From the NCBI GenBank assembly GCA_035999365.1, contig DASYGT010000055.1:62001-126000 (forward strand): a DNA stretch of 64,000 nt. The letters are read 5' to 3'. The notes below the pieces were generated by a model. That model was not told the DNA's origin. It saw only the letters and a program-made list of their open reading frames with translations, and did not search any database. Positions within the stretch are counted from its first letter, which is position 1. Every line of letters starts with the position of its first letter. Position numbers and translations under genes: made by a program. Shown piece after piece: positions 36,081 to 45,308 of this stretch. The DNA comes from DASYGT01 sp035999365 (GTDB lineage Bacteria > Actinomycetota > Actinomycetes > Mycobacteriales > Jatrophihabitantaceae).

Positions 36081-37439
36081 GTGGACCGCCAACAAGAATT
36101 CGTCCTTCGCACCCTCGAGGACCGCCAAATCCGTTTTGTGCGGCTGTGGTTCACCGATGTCCTCGGCACGCTGAAGTCGGTTGCGGTCGCGCCGGCCGAA
36201 CTCGACGGCGCGTTCGAAGAGGGAATCGGCTTCGACGGCTCGGCCATCGAGGGTTTCGCGCGGGCCAGCGAGAGCGACATGATCGCCCGACCCGACCCGG
36301 CGACCTTCCAGGTGCTGCCCGAACCCGACGGCAGACCCGCGGACTCGGCACGCATGTTCTGCGACATTCAGATGCCGGACGGTTCGCCCTCGTGGGCCGA
36401 TCCGCGGTATGTGCTGCGGCGAACTCTGTCGCGCGCGGCCGAGCGCGGCTTCACGTTCTACACCCACCCCGAGATCGAGTTCTTCCTGCTGAAGGACCGC
36501 CCGTCCGACGGCAGCGAGCCGCGGCCGATCGACACCGGCGGCTACTTCGACATGACCAGCCACGACACGGCCCACGATTTCCGGCGCGCCGCGGTGAGTG
36601 CGCTCGAGGCCCTCGGCATCTCGGTCGAGTTCAGCCACCACGAGGTCGCTCCAGGTCAGCAGGAGATCGACCTGCGCTACGCCGACGCGCTCACCATGGC
36701 CGACAACATCATGACCTTCCGGCATGTCATCAAGGAGGTCGCGATCGCCCACGGATCGCATGCGACCTTCATGCCCAAGCCGTTCCGCCATCAGCCGGGC
36801 AGCGGCATGCACACGCACCTGTCGCTCTTCGAGGGTGACCGCAACGCCTTCCACGATCCGTCCGACGAGCTGAACCTCTCCAAGACGGCGCGCGCTTTCA
36901 TCGCCGGCTTGCTGACGCACGCCCGTGAGATCACCGCAGTGACGAACCAATGGGTGAACTCCTACAAGCGGTTGTTCGGGTACGCGGCGCGCGGGCAGCT
37001 GGTCGAGGCACCCACCTTCGTCTGCTGGGGTCACGCCAACCGGTCGGCGCTCGTGCGCGTGCCCATGTACAAGCCGGGCAAGGCGAACTCGACCCGAGTG
37101 GAGATGCGCAGCCTCGACTCCGCCTGCAACCCCTACCTTGCCTTCGCCGTACTGCTCGCGGCCGGGATGAAGGGCATCGAAGAGGGCTACGAGCTGCCGC
37201 CCGGGGCCGAGGATGACGTCTGGGCTCTCTCCGACACCGAGCGGATGGCGCTCGGCTATGACGAGATGCCGCACAACCTCGCCGATGCCCTTCGGGTCAT
37301 GGAGAATTCCGAACTCGTCGCCGAGACGCTCGGTGAGCACGTCTTCGACTTCTTCCTGCGTAACAAGCGTGAGGAGTGGGTCGAGTACCGGGCCGAGGTC
37401 AGCCCCTTCGAGTTGCGGCGCTATCTTCCGATGCTCTGA
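36081..37439 (+). CDS. glnA2: Type I glutamine synthetase, GlnA2 (alpha) type
   Basis: This enzyme makes glutamine from glutamate, ammonia and ATP. Its 452 residues have the GS motifs GIGFDGSAIEGF, THPEIEFFLL, PGSGMHTHLSLFEG, and NRSALVRVP with the substrate-binding Arg. It lacks the NLYDLPP-type adenylylation tyrosine (it has GYELPPGAEDDVW), so GlnE should not regulate it. GTG at 36081 after GGAG. The order glnA2, amidotransferase, glnE is an operon, and glnA2 next to glnE matches M. tuberculosis Rv2222c-Rv2221c. Confidence 0.93.
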   Translation: MDRQQEFVLRTLEDRQIRFVRLWFTDVLGTLKSVAVAPAELDGAFEEGIGFDGSAIEGFARASESDMIARPDPATFQVLPEPDGRPADSARMFCDIQMPDGSPSWADPRYVLRRTLSRAAERGFTFYTHPEIEFFLLKDRPSDGSEPRPIDTGGYFDMTSHDTAHDFRRAAVSALEALGISVEFSHHEVAPGQQEIDLRYADALTMADNIMTFRHVIKEVAIAHGSHATFMPKPFRHQPGSGMHTHLSLFEGDRNAFHDPSDELNLSKTARAFIAGLLTHAREITAVTNQWVNSYKRLFGYAARGQLVEAPTFVCWGHANRSALVRVPMYKPGKANSTRVEMRSLDSACNPYLAFAVLLAAGMKGIEEGYELPPGAEDDVWALSDTERMALGYDEMPHNLADALRVMENSELVAETLGEHVFDFFLRNKREEWVEYRAEVSPFELRRYLPML

Positions 37440-37470
37440 CCTCGGGCGGTCGCGTCGTTAGGCTTGCGGT

Positions 37471-38337
37471 ATGCCCGAGCGTCCGCTCCTCGTCGTCCAG
37501 CCCGCTGACGACGACCCAATCGGTCGGCTCGGCGACTGGCTGATCGAGGCTGGGGTCGACCTCGACGTGCGCAATGCCGAAGTCGGCGACGCGGTCCCGC
37601 ACGACCTGCGCGCGCACTGCGGCCTGATCGTGCTCGGTGGTGGCGTGGGGGCGGCCGACGACACGGCGGCACCCTGGTTGCCCTCGATCCGTGCCCTGCT
37701 GCGACGAGCGGTCGAGCAGGAGATCCCGACCCTGGGCGTCTGCCTCGGCGCGCAGCTGCTGACGCTGGCGTGTGGGGGGCAGGTGGCCCCGAATCCTGAC
37801 GGTCCCGAATTCGGGGCGCAGTTGGTGGCCAAGCGTTCGTCGGCGGCCGGCGACCCGCTGTTCGGCGCATTGCCGATCACACCCGATGTCATCCAGTGGC
37901 ACTTCGACGCAGTCACCCGCTTGCCCGCGGGTGCCGTGCTGCTCGCCGGCTCGCCTCTGTGCGACGTGCAGGCGTTTCGTCTGGGCCGGCTCGCCTGGGC
38001 GGTCCAGTTCCACATCGAGACCACGCCGGATGTCGTGCGCGCCTGGGCTGCAGCGGACGCCGACGCCCTGGACGGTTACGACGTCGACTCGATGTTGAGA
38101 CGCGTGGAGCAGGCAGATGCCGACATCGTGGAGGTCTGGCAGCCGTTCGCTGCCGCATTCGCCGACGTGCTGCGCGCGCCCGACTCGGTCACCGCACATC
38201 GCGGCCCGGTATTGAGCACCGCCGAACCGATCACCGACCCTGCGGCCATCCGGGCTGCGCTTGCCGCCGAGCTCACCGCGTCACGGGCGCCGCACCTGCT
38301 TCCGGCGCCGCGCGTGCGGCGCCGGGATCCGGAGTGA
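37471..38337 (+). CDS. Class I glutamine amidotransferase-like protein
   Basis: This 288-residue protein has the GATase1 triad: Cys in LGVCLGAQLLTLA and the His-X-Glu pair in AVQFHIET. It resembles GuaA-like stand-alone amidotransferases that sit beside glutamine synthetase genes, some of which degrade gamma-glutamyl compounds (PuuD/YvdE) and some of which are unassigned. Located between glnA2 and glnE and coupled to glnE by GTGA, it probably acts in glutamine or gamma-glutamyl metabolism. Confidence 0.88.
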   Translation: MPERPLLVVQPADDDPIGRLGDWLIEAGVDLDVRNAEVGDAVPHDLRAHCGLIVLGGGVGAADDTAAPWLPSIRALLRRAVEQEIPTLGVCLGAQLLTLACGGQVAPNPDGPEFGAQLVAKRSSAAGDPLFGALPITPDVIQWHFDAVTRLPAGAVLLAGSPLCDVQAFRLGRLAWAVQFHIETTPDVVRAWAAADADALDGYDVDSMLRRVEQADADIVEVWQPFAAAFADVLRAPDSVTAHRGPVLSTAEPITDPAAIRAALAAELTASRAPHLLPAPRVRRRDPE

Positions 38338-41300
38338 GCCAACCGCCCACAGCGCCGTCGCGGTCCGCTGTGCGGCTGGCCCGCCTGTCCTTCGTCGACG
38401 CCGCCGTTGCAGCCGAACTGCTCACCGGCCCGGTGCTGGGGTGGTGGGATACCGAGCGCAACGTGCCGGTCGACGACGCCGCGGCAGCGGTCATCGCCGC
38501 GCTGAGTCGCACCGCCGACCCGGACGCCGCGCTGGCGGCTCTGGAGCAGATCATCGCGACCCCGGGCGGGCGGATGCTGCGTACGGCCGTCAGCGAGAGC
38601 AGCCTGCTGCGCGGCCGGCTGCTGCCGTTGCTCGGTGTCTCGATCGAACTCGCCGCGCATCTGGCTGAACACCCCGGCGACTGGCAGGTGCTCACGGGCG
38701 ATCTCGACGTCGCGGGGGCTCGGGCTCGGATCGCCACCGCCGTGGGTGCCGACCCTCGCGACGCGGTGACCGGCACCGCCGGGACACGCGCGCAGGCGAG
38801 GGGAGCGCAAGGCGTTGCCGCACTGCGCAGCGCCTATCGGCGTGAGTTGATCGCCGTGGCCGGGCGCGATCTGAGTGGAGAGCTCGACATCGCGGAGGTC
38901 ACCGCTGCCCTGGCCGACCTGGCCGGCTTCGTCCTGCAGGCGGCACTGGCGGTCGCGGCTGCTGACCTGCCATCCGACGCCTGCGCCACCCGTCTCGCGA
39001 TCATCGCCATGGGCAAGACGGGCGGCCGCGAGCTGAACTACGTCTCGGACGTGGACGTGATCTTCGTCGGCGAGTCGGCTTCACTCGACACCGCAACGAA
39101 GCTGGCAGCGGCGACCATGCGGATCTGTCACCAGGCCGCGTGGGAGGTCGATGCGGGGCTGCGTCCCGAGGGCAAGAACGGCCCGCTCGTGCGAACGCTG
39201 GCCAGTCATGAGGCCTACTACCGACGGTGGGCGAGTACCTGGGAGTTCCAGGCGCTGCTGAAGGCCCGGTGGGTTGCGGGTGATCCGGAGTTGGGGCACC
39301 GGTACGAGCAGCTCACCGCTCCGCTGGTGTGGACGGCAGCCGAGCGCGCGGACTTCGTCGGCGACGTGCGTGCCATGCGGCGGCGGGTGGTCGAGCACAT
39401 CCCTGCCGACGTCGCGACGCGCGAGATCAAGCTCGGCCCGGGCGGGCTGCGCGACGTGGAGTTCGCCGTGCAGTTGTTGCAGCTCGTGCACGGCCGCGGC
39501 GATGAATCGTTGCGGCAGAGCGCGACGCTGCCGGCGCTGGCCGCCCTGCGTGACGGTGGGTATGTCGGACGTGACGACGCGCTCAGCCTCATCGACGCGT
39601 ACCGGTTCCTGCGCGAGGCCGAACACCGGCTGCAGCTGCGGCGGTTGCGCAGGACGCACGTCGTACCGTCGGAGCCGTCCGCGCTCGTGTGGCTGGGACG
39701 CGCGATGGGATTTCGACCGGACGCGCGGGGTGACTCTCGCGCGGTGTTCGAGGCCGAGTGGGCGCTGCATGCGCGTGAGGTCCGGCGCTTGCACGAGAAG
39801 CTGTTCTACCGGCCACTTCTCGAAGCGGTGGCGCGCGTGCCGACCGAAGGCCTGCGGCTGACGCCCGAGCAAGCCCGTCAACGGCTGTCGGCGCTCGGCT
39901 TCGCCGATCCGGATGCCGCATTGCGCCATATCGGGTCGCTGACATCCGGTCTGTCGCGACGCGCCACGTTGCAGCGCACCCTGCTGCCCGTCCTGCTGTC
40001 GGACTTCGCGGACGCGCCGGATCCCGACCGCGGTCTGCTGGCGTACCGGGCTGTGTCAGACGAGCTCGGCGCGACGCCCTGGTACCTGCGCCTGCTGCGT
40101 GATGAAGGCGCCGTGGCCTCTCGGCTGGCCTACCTGCTCGGCACCAGTCGCTACGTCGCGCGGATGCTGGGGCGCGAGCCCGAGGCGCTCCAGCTTCTGG
40201 CCGACGACGACGAGCTGGCGCCGCGCGAGCGGATCGACATCGAATCGGAGATGACGGAATCGGCGCAGCGGCAGGGTGATCCGGCCGGCGCCGTGGCTGT
40301 CGTGCGCGGGGTGCGCCGCCAGGAGTTGCTGCGCATCGCCTTCGCGGATCTGCTCGGACGGCTCGACGTCGCCGACGTCTGCACGGCGATCAGTGCGACG
40401 ACTGATGCGACGCTCGAGGCCGCACTCGGTGTTGCTACCCGCTCTATCGCCGACGAGCGTGACCTGCCGGACTTGCCGATCGCCTTCGCGATAGTGGCGA
40501 TGGGGCGTCTCGGCGGCCTCGAGACGAGCTACGGCTCGGACGCGGACGTCATGTTCGTCTACGAGAAGACACAGCCGTCCACGGCGGATCCGGATGCGGC
40601 GTCGATCGCGCACGATGTCGCGGGGCGGTTGCGCGCGCTGCTCGGGTCGCCGTCGTCGAGCGATCCGCCGGTGGGTATCGATGCCGATCTGCGTCCGGAG
40701 GGGCGCAACGGGCCCCTCGTGCGTTCACTGGAGTCGTACCGGCAGTACTACGCCCGCTGGTCGGAGCCGTGGGAGGCGCAGGCGCTGCTTCGCGCGCGCT
40801 TCGCTGCGGGGGACCAGCACCTGGGGCTGCGCTTCGCAGCGATGATCGACCTGGTGCGCTACCCGGTGGGCGGGCTCAGGCCGGCCGACCTCATCGAAAT
40901 CCGCCGGATCAAGGCTCGCGTCGACAGCGAACGGTTGCCGCGCGGCGCTGATCCGACGACGCACACCAAGTTGGGGCGAGGCGGCCTCGCCGACGTGGAG
41001 TGGACGATTCAGCTCTTGCAGCTCGCGCACGGGCACGCTGTCGCCGAGCTACGCACGACCCGCACGCTGGACGCGCTTCGCGCCGCGGTCGACGCGGAGC
41101 TGATCGAGGCGGGCGACGCAGCTGCACTGATCGACGGGTGGCGGATGGCCACCCATGTCCGCAATGCGCTGATGCTGGTGCGTGACAAGGCAGAGGATCA
41201 GCTGCCGCACCAGGGGACCCCGCTGGTCGCCGTGGGGCGTGCCATGGGCTACCCGTCGGGATTCGATCCGGGGCAACTCGTCGACGACTACCGCCGAACC

Positions 41301-41348
41301 GCGCGGCGTGCGCGGCGCGTGGTGGAGAAGATCTTCTACGCACGTTGA
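38334..41348 (+). CDS. glnE: Bifunctional glutamine synthetase adenylyltransferase/deadenylase
   Basis: This enzyme switches glutamine synthetase (GlnA1) off and on by adding or removing AMP at a tyrosine. The 1004 residues comprise two nucleotidyltransferase domains, with GxD-type motifs ELNYVSDVDVIFVGE (deadenylase half) and ETSYGSDADVMFVYE (adenylyltransferase half). Each is followed by its helical domain, with REIKLGPGGLRDVEF and TKLGRGGLADVEWTI. The GTG at 38334 overlaps the amidotransferase stop by four bases; the frame is open 146 codons further upstream only as a shadow of that gene. Its target GlnA1 is encoded 7.7 kb away, the interval being filled by accessory genes. Confidence 0.95.
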   Translation: MSQPPTAPSRSAVRLARLSFVDAAVAAELLTGPVLGWWDTERNVPVDDAAAAVIAALSRTADPDAALAALEQIIATPGGRMLRTAVSESSLLRGRLLPLLGVSIELAAHLAEHPGDWQVLTGDLDVAGARARIATAVGADPRDAVTGTAGTRAQARGAQGVAALRSAYRRELIAVAGRDLSGELDIAEVTAALADLAGFVLQAALAVAAADLPSDACATRLAIIAMGKTGGRELNYVSDVDVIFVGESASLDTATKLAAATMRICHQAAWEVDAGLRPEGKNGPLVRTLASHEAYYRRWASTWEFQALLKARWVAGDPELGHRYEQLTAPLVWTAAERADFVGDVRAMRRRVVEHIPADVATREIKLGPGGLRDVEFAVQLLQLVHGRGDESLRQSATLPALAALRDGGYVGRDDALSLIDAYRFLREAEHRLQLRRLRRTHVVPSEPSALVWLGRAMGFRPDARGDSRAVFEAEWALHAREVRRLHEKLFYRPLLEAVARVPTEGLRLTPEQARQRLSALGFADPDAALRHIGSLTSGLSRRATLQRTLLPVLLSDFADAPDPDRGLLAYRAVSDELGATPWYLRLLRDEGAVASRLAYLLGTSRYVARMLGREPEALQLLADDDELAPRERIDIESEMTESAQRQGDPAGAVAVVRGVRRQELLRIAFADLLGRLDVADVCTAISATTDATLEAALGVATRSIADERDLPDLPIAFAIVAMGRLGGLETSYGSDADVMFVYEKTQPSTADPDAASIAHDVAGRLRALLGSPSSSDPPVGIDADLRPEGRNGPLVRSLESYRQYYARWSEPWEAQALLRARFAAGDQHLGLRFAAMIDLVRYPVGGLRPADLIEIRRIKARVDSERLPRGADPTTHTKLGRGGLADVEWTIQLLQLAHGHAVAELRTTRTLDALRAAVDAELIEAGDAAALIDGWRMATHVRNALMLVRDKAEDQLPHQGTPLVAVGRAMGYPSGFDPGQLVDDYRRTARRARRVVEKIFYAR

Positions 41349-41356
41349 GTCGCAGT

Positions 41357-41707
41357 TCAGCCTGTCTCGTAGGCGGTGAGGGCGCCGAGCGCGAGAGCGG
41401 TGAGGCCGATCAGCATCACGGCGCCGACGCGTTCGGACCGCACATGCCCGCGTCCCGAGCGCAGCGCCCACGTCAGCAGCACCACCATCGCGAGCAGCCA
41501 GCCCGTCACGCCGACTGCGTCGCCTTGGGTGATGCCATGTCCCGTGCTCAGCTTGATGAGGTTGCGCCCTTCGAGGTGCCCGTTGTTCGACGGCAGCCAC
41601 AACGCCGCGAAGGCGAGGAGCACCCAGCCCGCGAAGGCCGTCCGGGTGAGCAGGCACCAGCCCGCCGCAGCGACCAGGCAGGTCAGCATGACGACGGAGA
41701 ACACCAT
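41357..41707 (-). CDS. Small membrane protein, unknown function
   Basis: This 116-residue hydrophobic protein has about four membrane segments: VFSVVMLTCLVAAAGWCLL, AFAGWVLLAFAALWL, GVTGWLLAMVVLLTWAL and VGAVMLIGLTALALGAL. A polar loop, PSNNGHLEGRNLIKLSTGHGIT, sits between the second and third. It lies 18 bp after the PAP2 gene on the same strand and is probably co-transcribed. No family is recognised with certainty. Confidence 0.75.
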   Translation of the reverse strand: MVFSVVMLTCLVAAAGWCLLTRTAFAGWVLLAFAALWLPSNNGHLEGRNLIKLSTGHGITQGDAVGVTGWLLAMVVLLTWALRSGRGHVRSERVGAVMLIGLTALALGALTAYETG

Positions 41708-41725
41708 GGGATAGCGGCTCGACGA

Positions 41726-42616
41726 TCAGTTGTGGCGAGCGCCGTGCGAGCCGCTGTGCGGCAGGCTCGGCAGGCTCGGCAGCGGGGGATCGGGCATACC
41801 GAAGTCAGGCGCGTCGATGGGGGGGACGAACGCGCCGTGACCGGACAGCAGCCATTGGATGGCGAACCCGGCGAGCAGCACGGCCGCACCGCCGACTGCG
41901 TCGATGACGAAGTGATTGGCTGTCCCGACGATCACGGCAAGCGTGAAGAACGGATACAGCAGGCCGAGGTAGCGCACCCATGTGCGCTTGGCGACGACGA
42001 AGATCGCTATCCCGCACCACATCGCCCATGCGATGTGCAGGCTGGGCATCGCGGCGTACTGGTTGGAGTGCTCCGCGACCTTCGGGTCGGCCAGCGAACC
42101 CCAGGTGTGGAACTTCAGCAGCGTGTCGACGTAGCTGTACTGCGGCAGCAGCCGCGGCGGCGCGAGCGGGTACAGGAAAAAGCCCAGCAGGCCGACGAGG
42201 GTTGTCGAGAAGAGAACGGTGCGCGCGCCGCGGTAGATGTGCGGTCGCTTGACGAACAGCCACACCAGGACGCCGATGGTGATCGCGAAGTGCAGGGTGG
42301 CGTAGTAGTAGTCCATCACCTGGGCGAGCCACTCGTTGCGCCCGACGAAATGATTGATCGACAGTTCCCAGTTCAGGTGCAGTGTGTCCTGCAGGTGCTG
42401 CACGCTGCGCCCGTGCCTCAGCGCGATCGACTCCTGCTCCGGGACGGAATTGCGCCCCAGGGTGTAGAGCCAGTACCCGATACCGATGATCGCGAGTTCC
42501 TGCCACCACACCGGACGGCGCCAGCGCAGCAGCCGCTGCGGCAGGCCCCCGTGGAAGCGACGGCCGGCGGCAGGCTGGACTGGCAGCGCGGCACGCTGAA
42601 CCCCCACCGTCACCAT
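41726..42616 (-). CDS. PAP2-superfamily membrane phosphatase/transferase
   Basis: This 296-residue integral membrane protein has about six membrane segments. The PAP2 motifs are the His/Arg-containing region SNQYAAMPSLHIAWAMW (C2, catalytic His) and GTANHFVIDAVGG (C3). It belongs to the inositolphosphotransferase (AUR1/Ipt1-like) branch seen in actinobacteria, so it may transfer a lipid head group rather than simply dephosphorylate. The start at 42616 (MVTVGV) has GGGAGG nine bases upstream, which decides it over two earlier in-frame ATGs. Pro-rich tail. Confidence 0.87.
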   Translation of the reverse strand: MVTVGVQRAALPVQPAAGRRFHGGLPQRLLRWRRPVWWQELAIIGIGYWLYTLGRNSVPEQESIALRHGRSVQHLQDTLHLNWELSINHFVGRNEWLAQVMDYYYATLHFAITIGVLVWLFVKRPHIYRGARTVLFSTTLVGLLGFFLYPLAPPRLLPQYSYVDTLLKFHTWGSLADPKVAEHSNQYAAMPSLHIAWAMWCGIAIFVVAKRTWVRYLGLLYPFFTLAVIVGTANHFVIDAVGGAAVLLAGFAIQWLLSGHGAFVPPIDAPDFGMPDPPLPSLPSLPHSGSHGARHN

Positions 42617-42684
42617 GCGGGACATCCTCCCATTCCCGGACGACACCATAGTGCGTCGCCGCGGTCAGCCCTCAGCGTGTTGTG

Positions 42685-43701
42685 TCAGCGATCACTGAGC
42701 AGCCGGGTGGCCGCGGCCGTCACGCAGGCGCCGGTACAGGTCCGTGCGGCGTCACGGCCGTAGGCCTCCTCGAGCACCACGCCGTCGGCCGGCAGCTCGA
42801 TGCCCGGTTCGCGAGAGCCCACGATCAGCGCCACCGCAGTGCCCGCGGCGCGGCACATGCCGACGAGCCCGACGTCGGCCTTGCCGAGCCCGCTGGTGGC
42901 GTCGAACCGCCCCTCACCGGTGATGACCAGGTCCGCTGCCGCGATGCGACCGGCGAGTCGGAGCTGGTCGGCGACGACCTCGATACCGGGCTGGATTGCG
43001 GCACCCAAGGCCGCGAGACCGCCCGCAAGACCGCCCCCGGCACCCGACCCGGGAACGGATGTGACGTCGATGCCGAATTCGGCTCGGTACCGAGCGGCGA
43101 GACGCTCCAGGCGCGCCGTCAACTCAGTCACTTGGTGCGGGTCGGCACCCTTCTGCGGCGCGAAGACGGTGGCCGCATCGAGGAAGAGCGTGCTGACATC
43201 CGCGGCGACGAGTACGCGGGCGCCCCGCGCGCCGTCGAGGGGTGCGAGTGGGCGCAATTCGTCGACCGCGCCGAGTCCGCCGTCCGTGGAGGCCGAGCCG
43301 CCGACCCCGACGAGAATCTCGGTGGCGCCCGCCGCGAGCGCAGCAGCAATGAGCCGGCCCGTCCCACCTGTGTCGGCGCGCATCGGGTCGTTTCGCCCGG
43401 CAACCAGGAGGAGTCCCGACGCGACAGCCGTTTCGATGACGGCGCGGCTACCGACCAGCCGCCAGGGAGCCCGGACCGGGTCGCCGAGGGGTCCGCTGAC
43501 CGTCGTCGTCCGGTTCGCGCCGCCCAGGCAGGCCAGGAACCCCTCGCCGCCGTCGGACACCGGGGCGACATCGCAGCTCCAGCCCGCTGCGCCGGCGGCA
43601 CGCTCGATTGCTTCGGCCACCTCGGCCGCCGTGGCCGTTCCGCGGAACTTGTCCGGTGCCGCGAGCAGACGACGGCCCTGGGTGGGCGGGTGTCGGGCCA
43701 C
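42685..43701 (-). CDS. glxK: Glycerate kinase (GlxK/GarK family)
   Basis: This enzyme phosphorylates D-glycerate to 2-phosphoglycerate. The 338 residues begin with LLAAPDKFRGTATAAEVAEAI and carry VSDGGEGFL, ILVGVGGSASTDGG, PGSGAGGGLAGGLAALGA and VITGEGRFDATSGLGKA, the order seen in glycerate kinase type 1. GTG start at 43701. It could use glycerate from glyoxylate or sugar-acid breakdown. Confidence 0.92.
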   Translation of the reverse strand: MARHPPTQGRRLLAAPDKFRGTATAAEVAEAIERAAGAAGWSCDVAPVSDGGEGFLACLGGANRTTTVSGPLGDPVRAPWRLVGSRAVIETAVASGLLLVAGRNDPMRADTGGTGRLIAAALAAGATEILVGVGGSASTDGGLGAVDELRPLAPLDGARGARVLVAADVSTLFLDAATVFAPQKGADPHQVTELTARLERLAARYRAEFGIDVTSVPGSGAGGGLAGGLAALGAAIQPGIEVVADQLRLAGRIAAADLVITGEGRFDATSGLGKADVGLVGMCRAAGTAVALIVGSREPGIELPADGVVLEEAYGRDAARTCTGACVTAAATRLLSDR

Positions 43702-43743
43702 GGAGCGTGACCCTATGCCCGCCCGACCCAGGGCCGGGTTAGG

Positions 43744-43767
43744 CGTGCGTCAGTACGTGCGTCAGTA
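43744..43767. repeat. 12-bp tandem duplication at the end of the DUF6131 gene
   Basis: CGTGCGTCAGTA occurs twice head to tail (43744-43755, 43756-43767). The second copy contains the stop codon of the small membrane protein gene on the minus strand, and the first lies just beyond it. The pattern is like the panB tail repeat. Confidence 0.85.
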
Positions 43768-43917
43768 GTAGTGCCGGCGACCGCCGACGGCGTGCCCGAC
43801 ACCGCCCGCGATGGCAAGCACGGCACCTACGACCAGGGCGATGATGCCCAGCGTCCACACGATGGCGATGTGTGCGAGGAACCCGATGATGAGCAGTACT
43901 ACTCCGAGGACGATCAC
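43762..43917 (-). CDS. Small hydrophobic protein, DUF6131-like
   Basis: This 51-residue protein reads MIVLGVVLLIIGFLAHIAIV, WTLGIIALVVGAVLAIAG, then GVGHAVGGRRHYY: two membrane segments and a basic, Tyr-ending tail. It matches the actinobacterial DUF6131 type. The GTG at 43917 has AGGAGG at the right spacing, which decides the start. Function unknown; possibly stress-induced as in relatives, but this is not shown here. Confidence 0.85.
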   Translation of the reverse strand: MIVLGVVLLIIGFLAHIAIVWTLGIIALVVGAVLAIAGGVGHAVGGRRHYY

Positions 43918-44073
43918 GATGCCTCCTGTGTGAAGAGCGTTAAGCGGTTGTCTTCAGGCATGCCCAAACGTCGCGGCGATCTAACACGCTCGAAGCGAGG
44001 GCACCTCCGAGGAGGCCCGGGCACCGTGCGCCGGTAGACCCAACCGTGATCCGCCGGCCGGGGTACAGAGTTT

Positions 44074-44580
44074 GTGGGCAACCTTCGTTCGAGCGCGCGC
44101 AGAGTCGCCGTCAACGCGCTCGTTGTCGCCGCAGTCATGGCGACGGCGTCGGGGTGCGCCAGCTCGGCCCGAGGCACGTCGACGCCCGCGGCGTCCCGAT
44201 CGGTACCCACTGCCGAACCGACGGGCAGATATCCCGTCTGGTCCGACGGGTGGACCGTCGGGCAGCCGGCAATGGCTGCGCTGTCGATAGGCCCGTTCCA
44301 TGCGGCGTTGACCTCGAAGGGGGCCTGCGCCTGGCTCGGCGACGGGATGAACCCCGTTCAATGGCCCGCAGGCTGGACGATCGTGTTCGCACCCACACCG
44401 CGCCTGCTTGACGATCACGGCACAGTCGTCGCGCGTGAGGGTGAGAGAGTCGGCGTCCAGGGCGGGGGCATCGAGACTACGGCAGCACTCGATGCTGGGC
44501 GCTGCGGATCTAGCGGCCATCCCTGGGTGTTCATGGCTGAAGGGTCGGTCGGGGCTTACCCCTCACCGCGCGGCCGGTAG
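44074..44580 (+). CDS. Putative lipoprotein, unknown function
   Basis: This 168-residue protein has a signal peptide with the lipobox ATASGC (NALVVAAVMATASGCASSA). The mature part contains SIGPFHAALTSKGACAWLGDGM, a motif seen in actinobacterial lipoproteins of unknown role. GTG start at 44074. The mature domain has two further Cys (in GACAW and RCGSSG) that could form a disulfide. It begins the accessory cell-surface region. Confidence 0.75.
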   Translation: MGNLRSSARRVAVNALVVAAVMATASGCASSARGTSTPAASRSVPTAEPTGRYPVWSDGWTVGQPAMAALSIGPFHAALTSKGACAWLGDGMNPVQWPAGWTIVFAPTPRLLDDHGTVVAREGERVGVQGGGIETTAALDAGRCGSSGHPWVFMAEGSVGAYPSPRGR

Positions 44581-44743
44581 ACCCCCTCGGCCGCCGCCGC
44601 CGACGCTCCGTCAAAGTCCCGCCTGGTCCCGCGGGGGCCTGGGCAGTGGCGTTTTGGGGGCGTGTGATTTTCGTGAAGTCTTGCTAGGCTTTGAGGCGGC
44701 GGGGCCACCGCGGACTGGGATTGATTCCCTCCGCTGAGCATGG

Positions 44744-45298
44744 ATGGCCGAGATGACCCGTCTCCTCCTCAAGCGCCGCCCGTTCCTCGCGCCCCGTCGC
44801 GCCGCCTCCGCAGCCCTCGCCTTGGCGTTGCTCTCGGGCCTACTCATCGTGGCTTCGCCCGCGCAGGCAGCCACCTCGCAAGAAACGGCGATCGCGACAG
44901 CGGTGTTCAACCAACTCAACGCCGAACGGAAAGCGCATGCCCTGCCGGCGCTGCGCATGAATGTCTACCTCGTCAAGAGCGCCCGCGGCCACAACTTGAT
45001 GATGGCGAAATACAACACGATGTCTCATCAGCTGCCCGGAGAGCCTGTATTCACCACGCGGATCACGAACGCTGGCTACCAGTGGTGGTATGCGGGCGAA
45101 AACATCGCGTGGAACTCCGCCATGACGCAAGCCGGCGCGCTGGCCCTGCAGACGATGATGTACAACGAGGTCGCGCCGAACAACTCGCACCGGCTGAACA
45201 TCCTCAGCACCCACTACAAGGACGTCGGCGTCGACATTCTTCTCGATGGCGCGCATGGCAAGCTATGGCTCACCGAGGACTTCGGAAGTCCACGGTAG
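44744..45298 (+). CDS. Secreted CAP (SCP/PR1) domain protein
   Basis: This 184-residue exported protein has an Arg-rich start, a signal segment AASAALALALLSGLLIVASPAQAA and a CAP domain. The conserved His and Glu residues are in YNTMSHQLPGE and YAGENIAWN, and HRLNILSTHYKDVGVD forms the C-terminal signature. CAP proteins bind lipids or act on the cell wall. Two in-frame ATGs (44744, 44753) are possible starts. TAGGCT at 44685-44690 is a candidate -10 element. Confidence 0.88.
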   Translation: MAEMTRLLLKRRPFLAPRRAASAALALALLSGLLIVASPAQAATSQETAIATAVFNQLNAERKAHALPALRMNVYLVKSARGHNLMMAKYNTMSHQLPGEPVFTTRITNAGYQWWYAGENIAWNSAMTQAGALALQTMMYNEVAPNNSHRLNILSTHYKDVGVDILLDGAHGKLWLTEDFGSPR

Positions 45299-45308
45299 GG
45301 CCGAAAGG

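Noticed and set aside
37896..38333. A longer N-terminus for GlnE (146 more codons in frame)
   Set aside because: It overlaps the amidotransferase gene and reads as Arg-rich nonsense; the GTGA overlap at 38334 gives a normal GlnE length.
41345..42763. A 472-codon plus-strand open frame across the PAP2 and small membrane protein genes
   Set aside because: It is His/Gln/Arg-rich with no recognisable family, while both minus-strand genes have membrane segments, motifs and ribosome binding sites.
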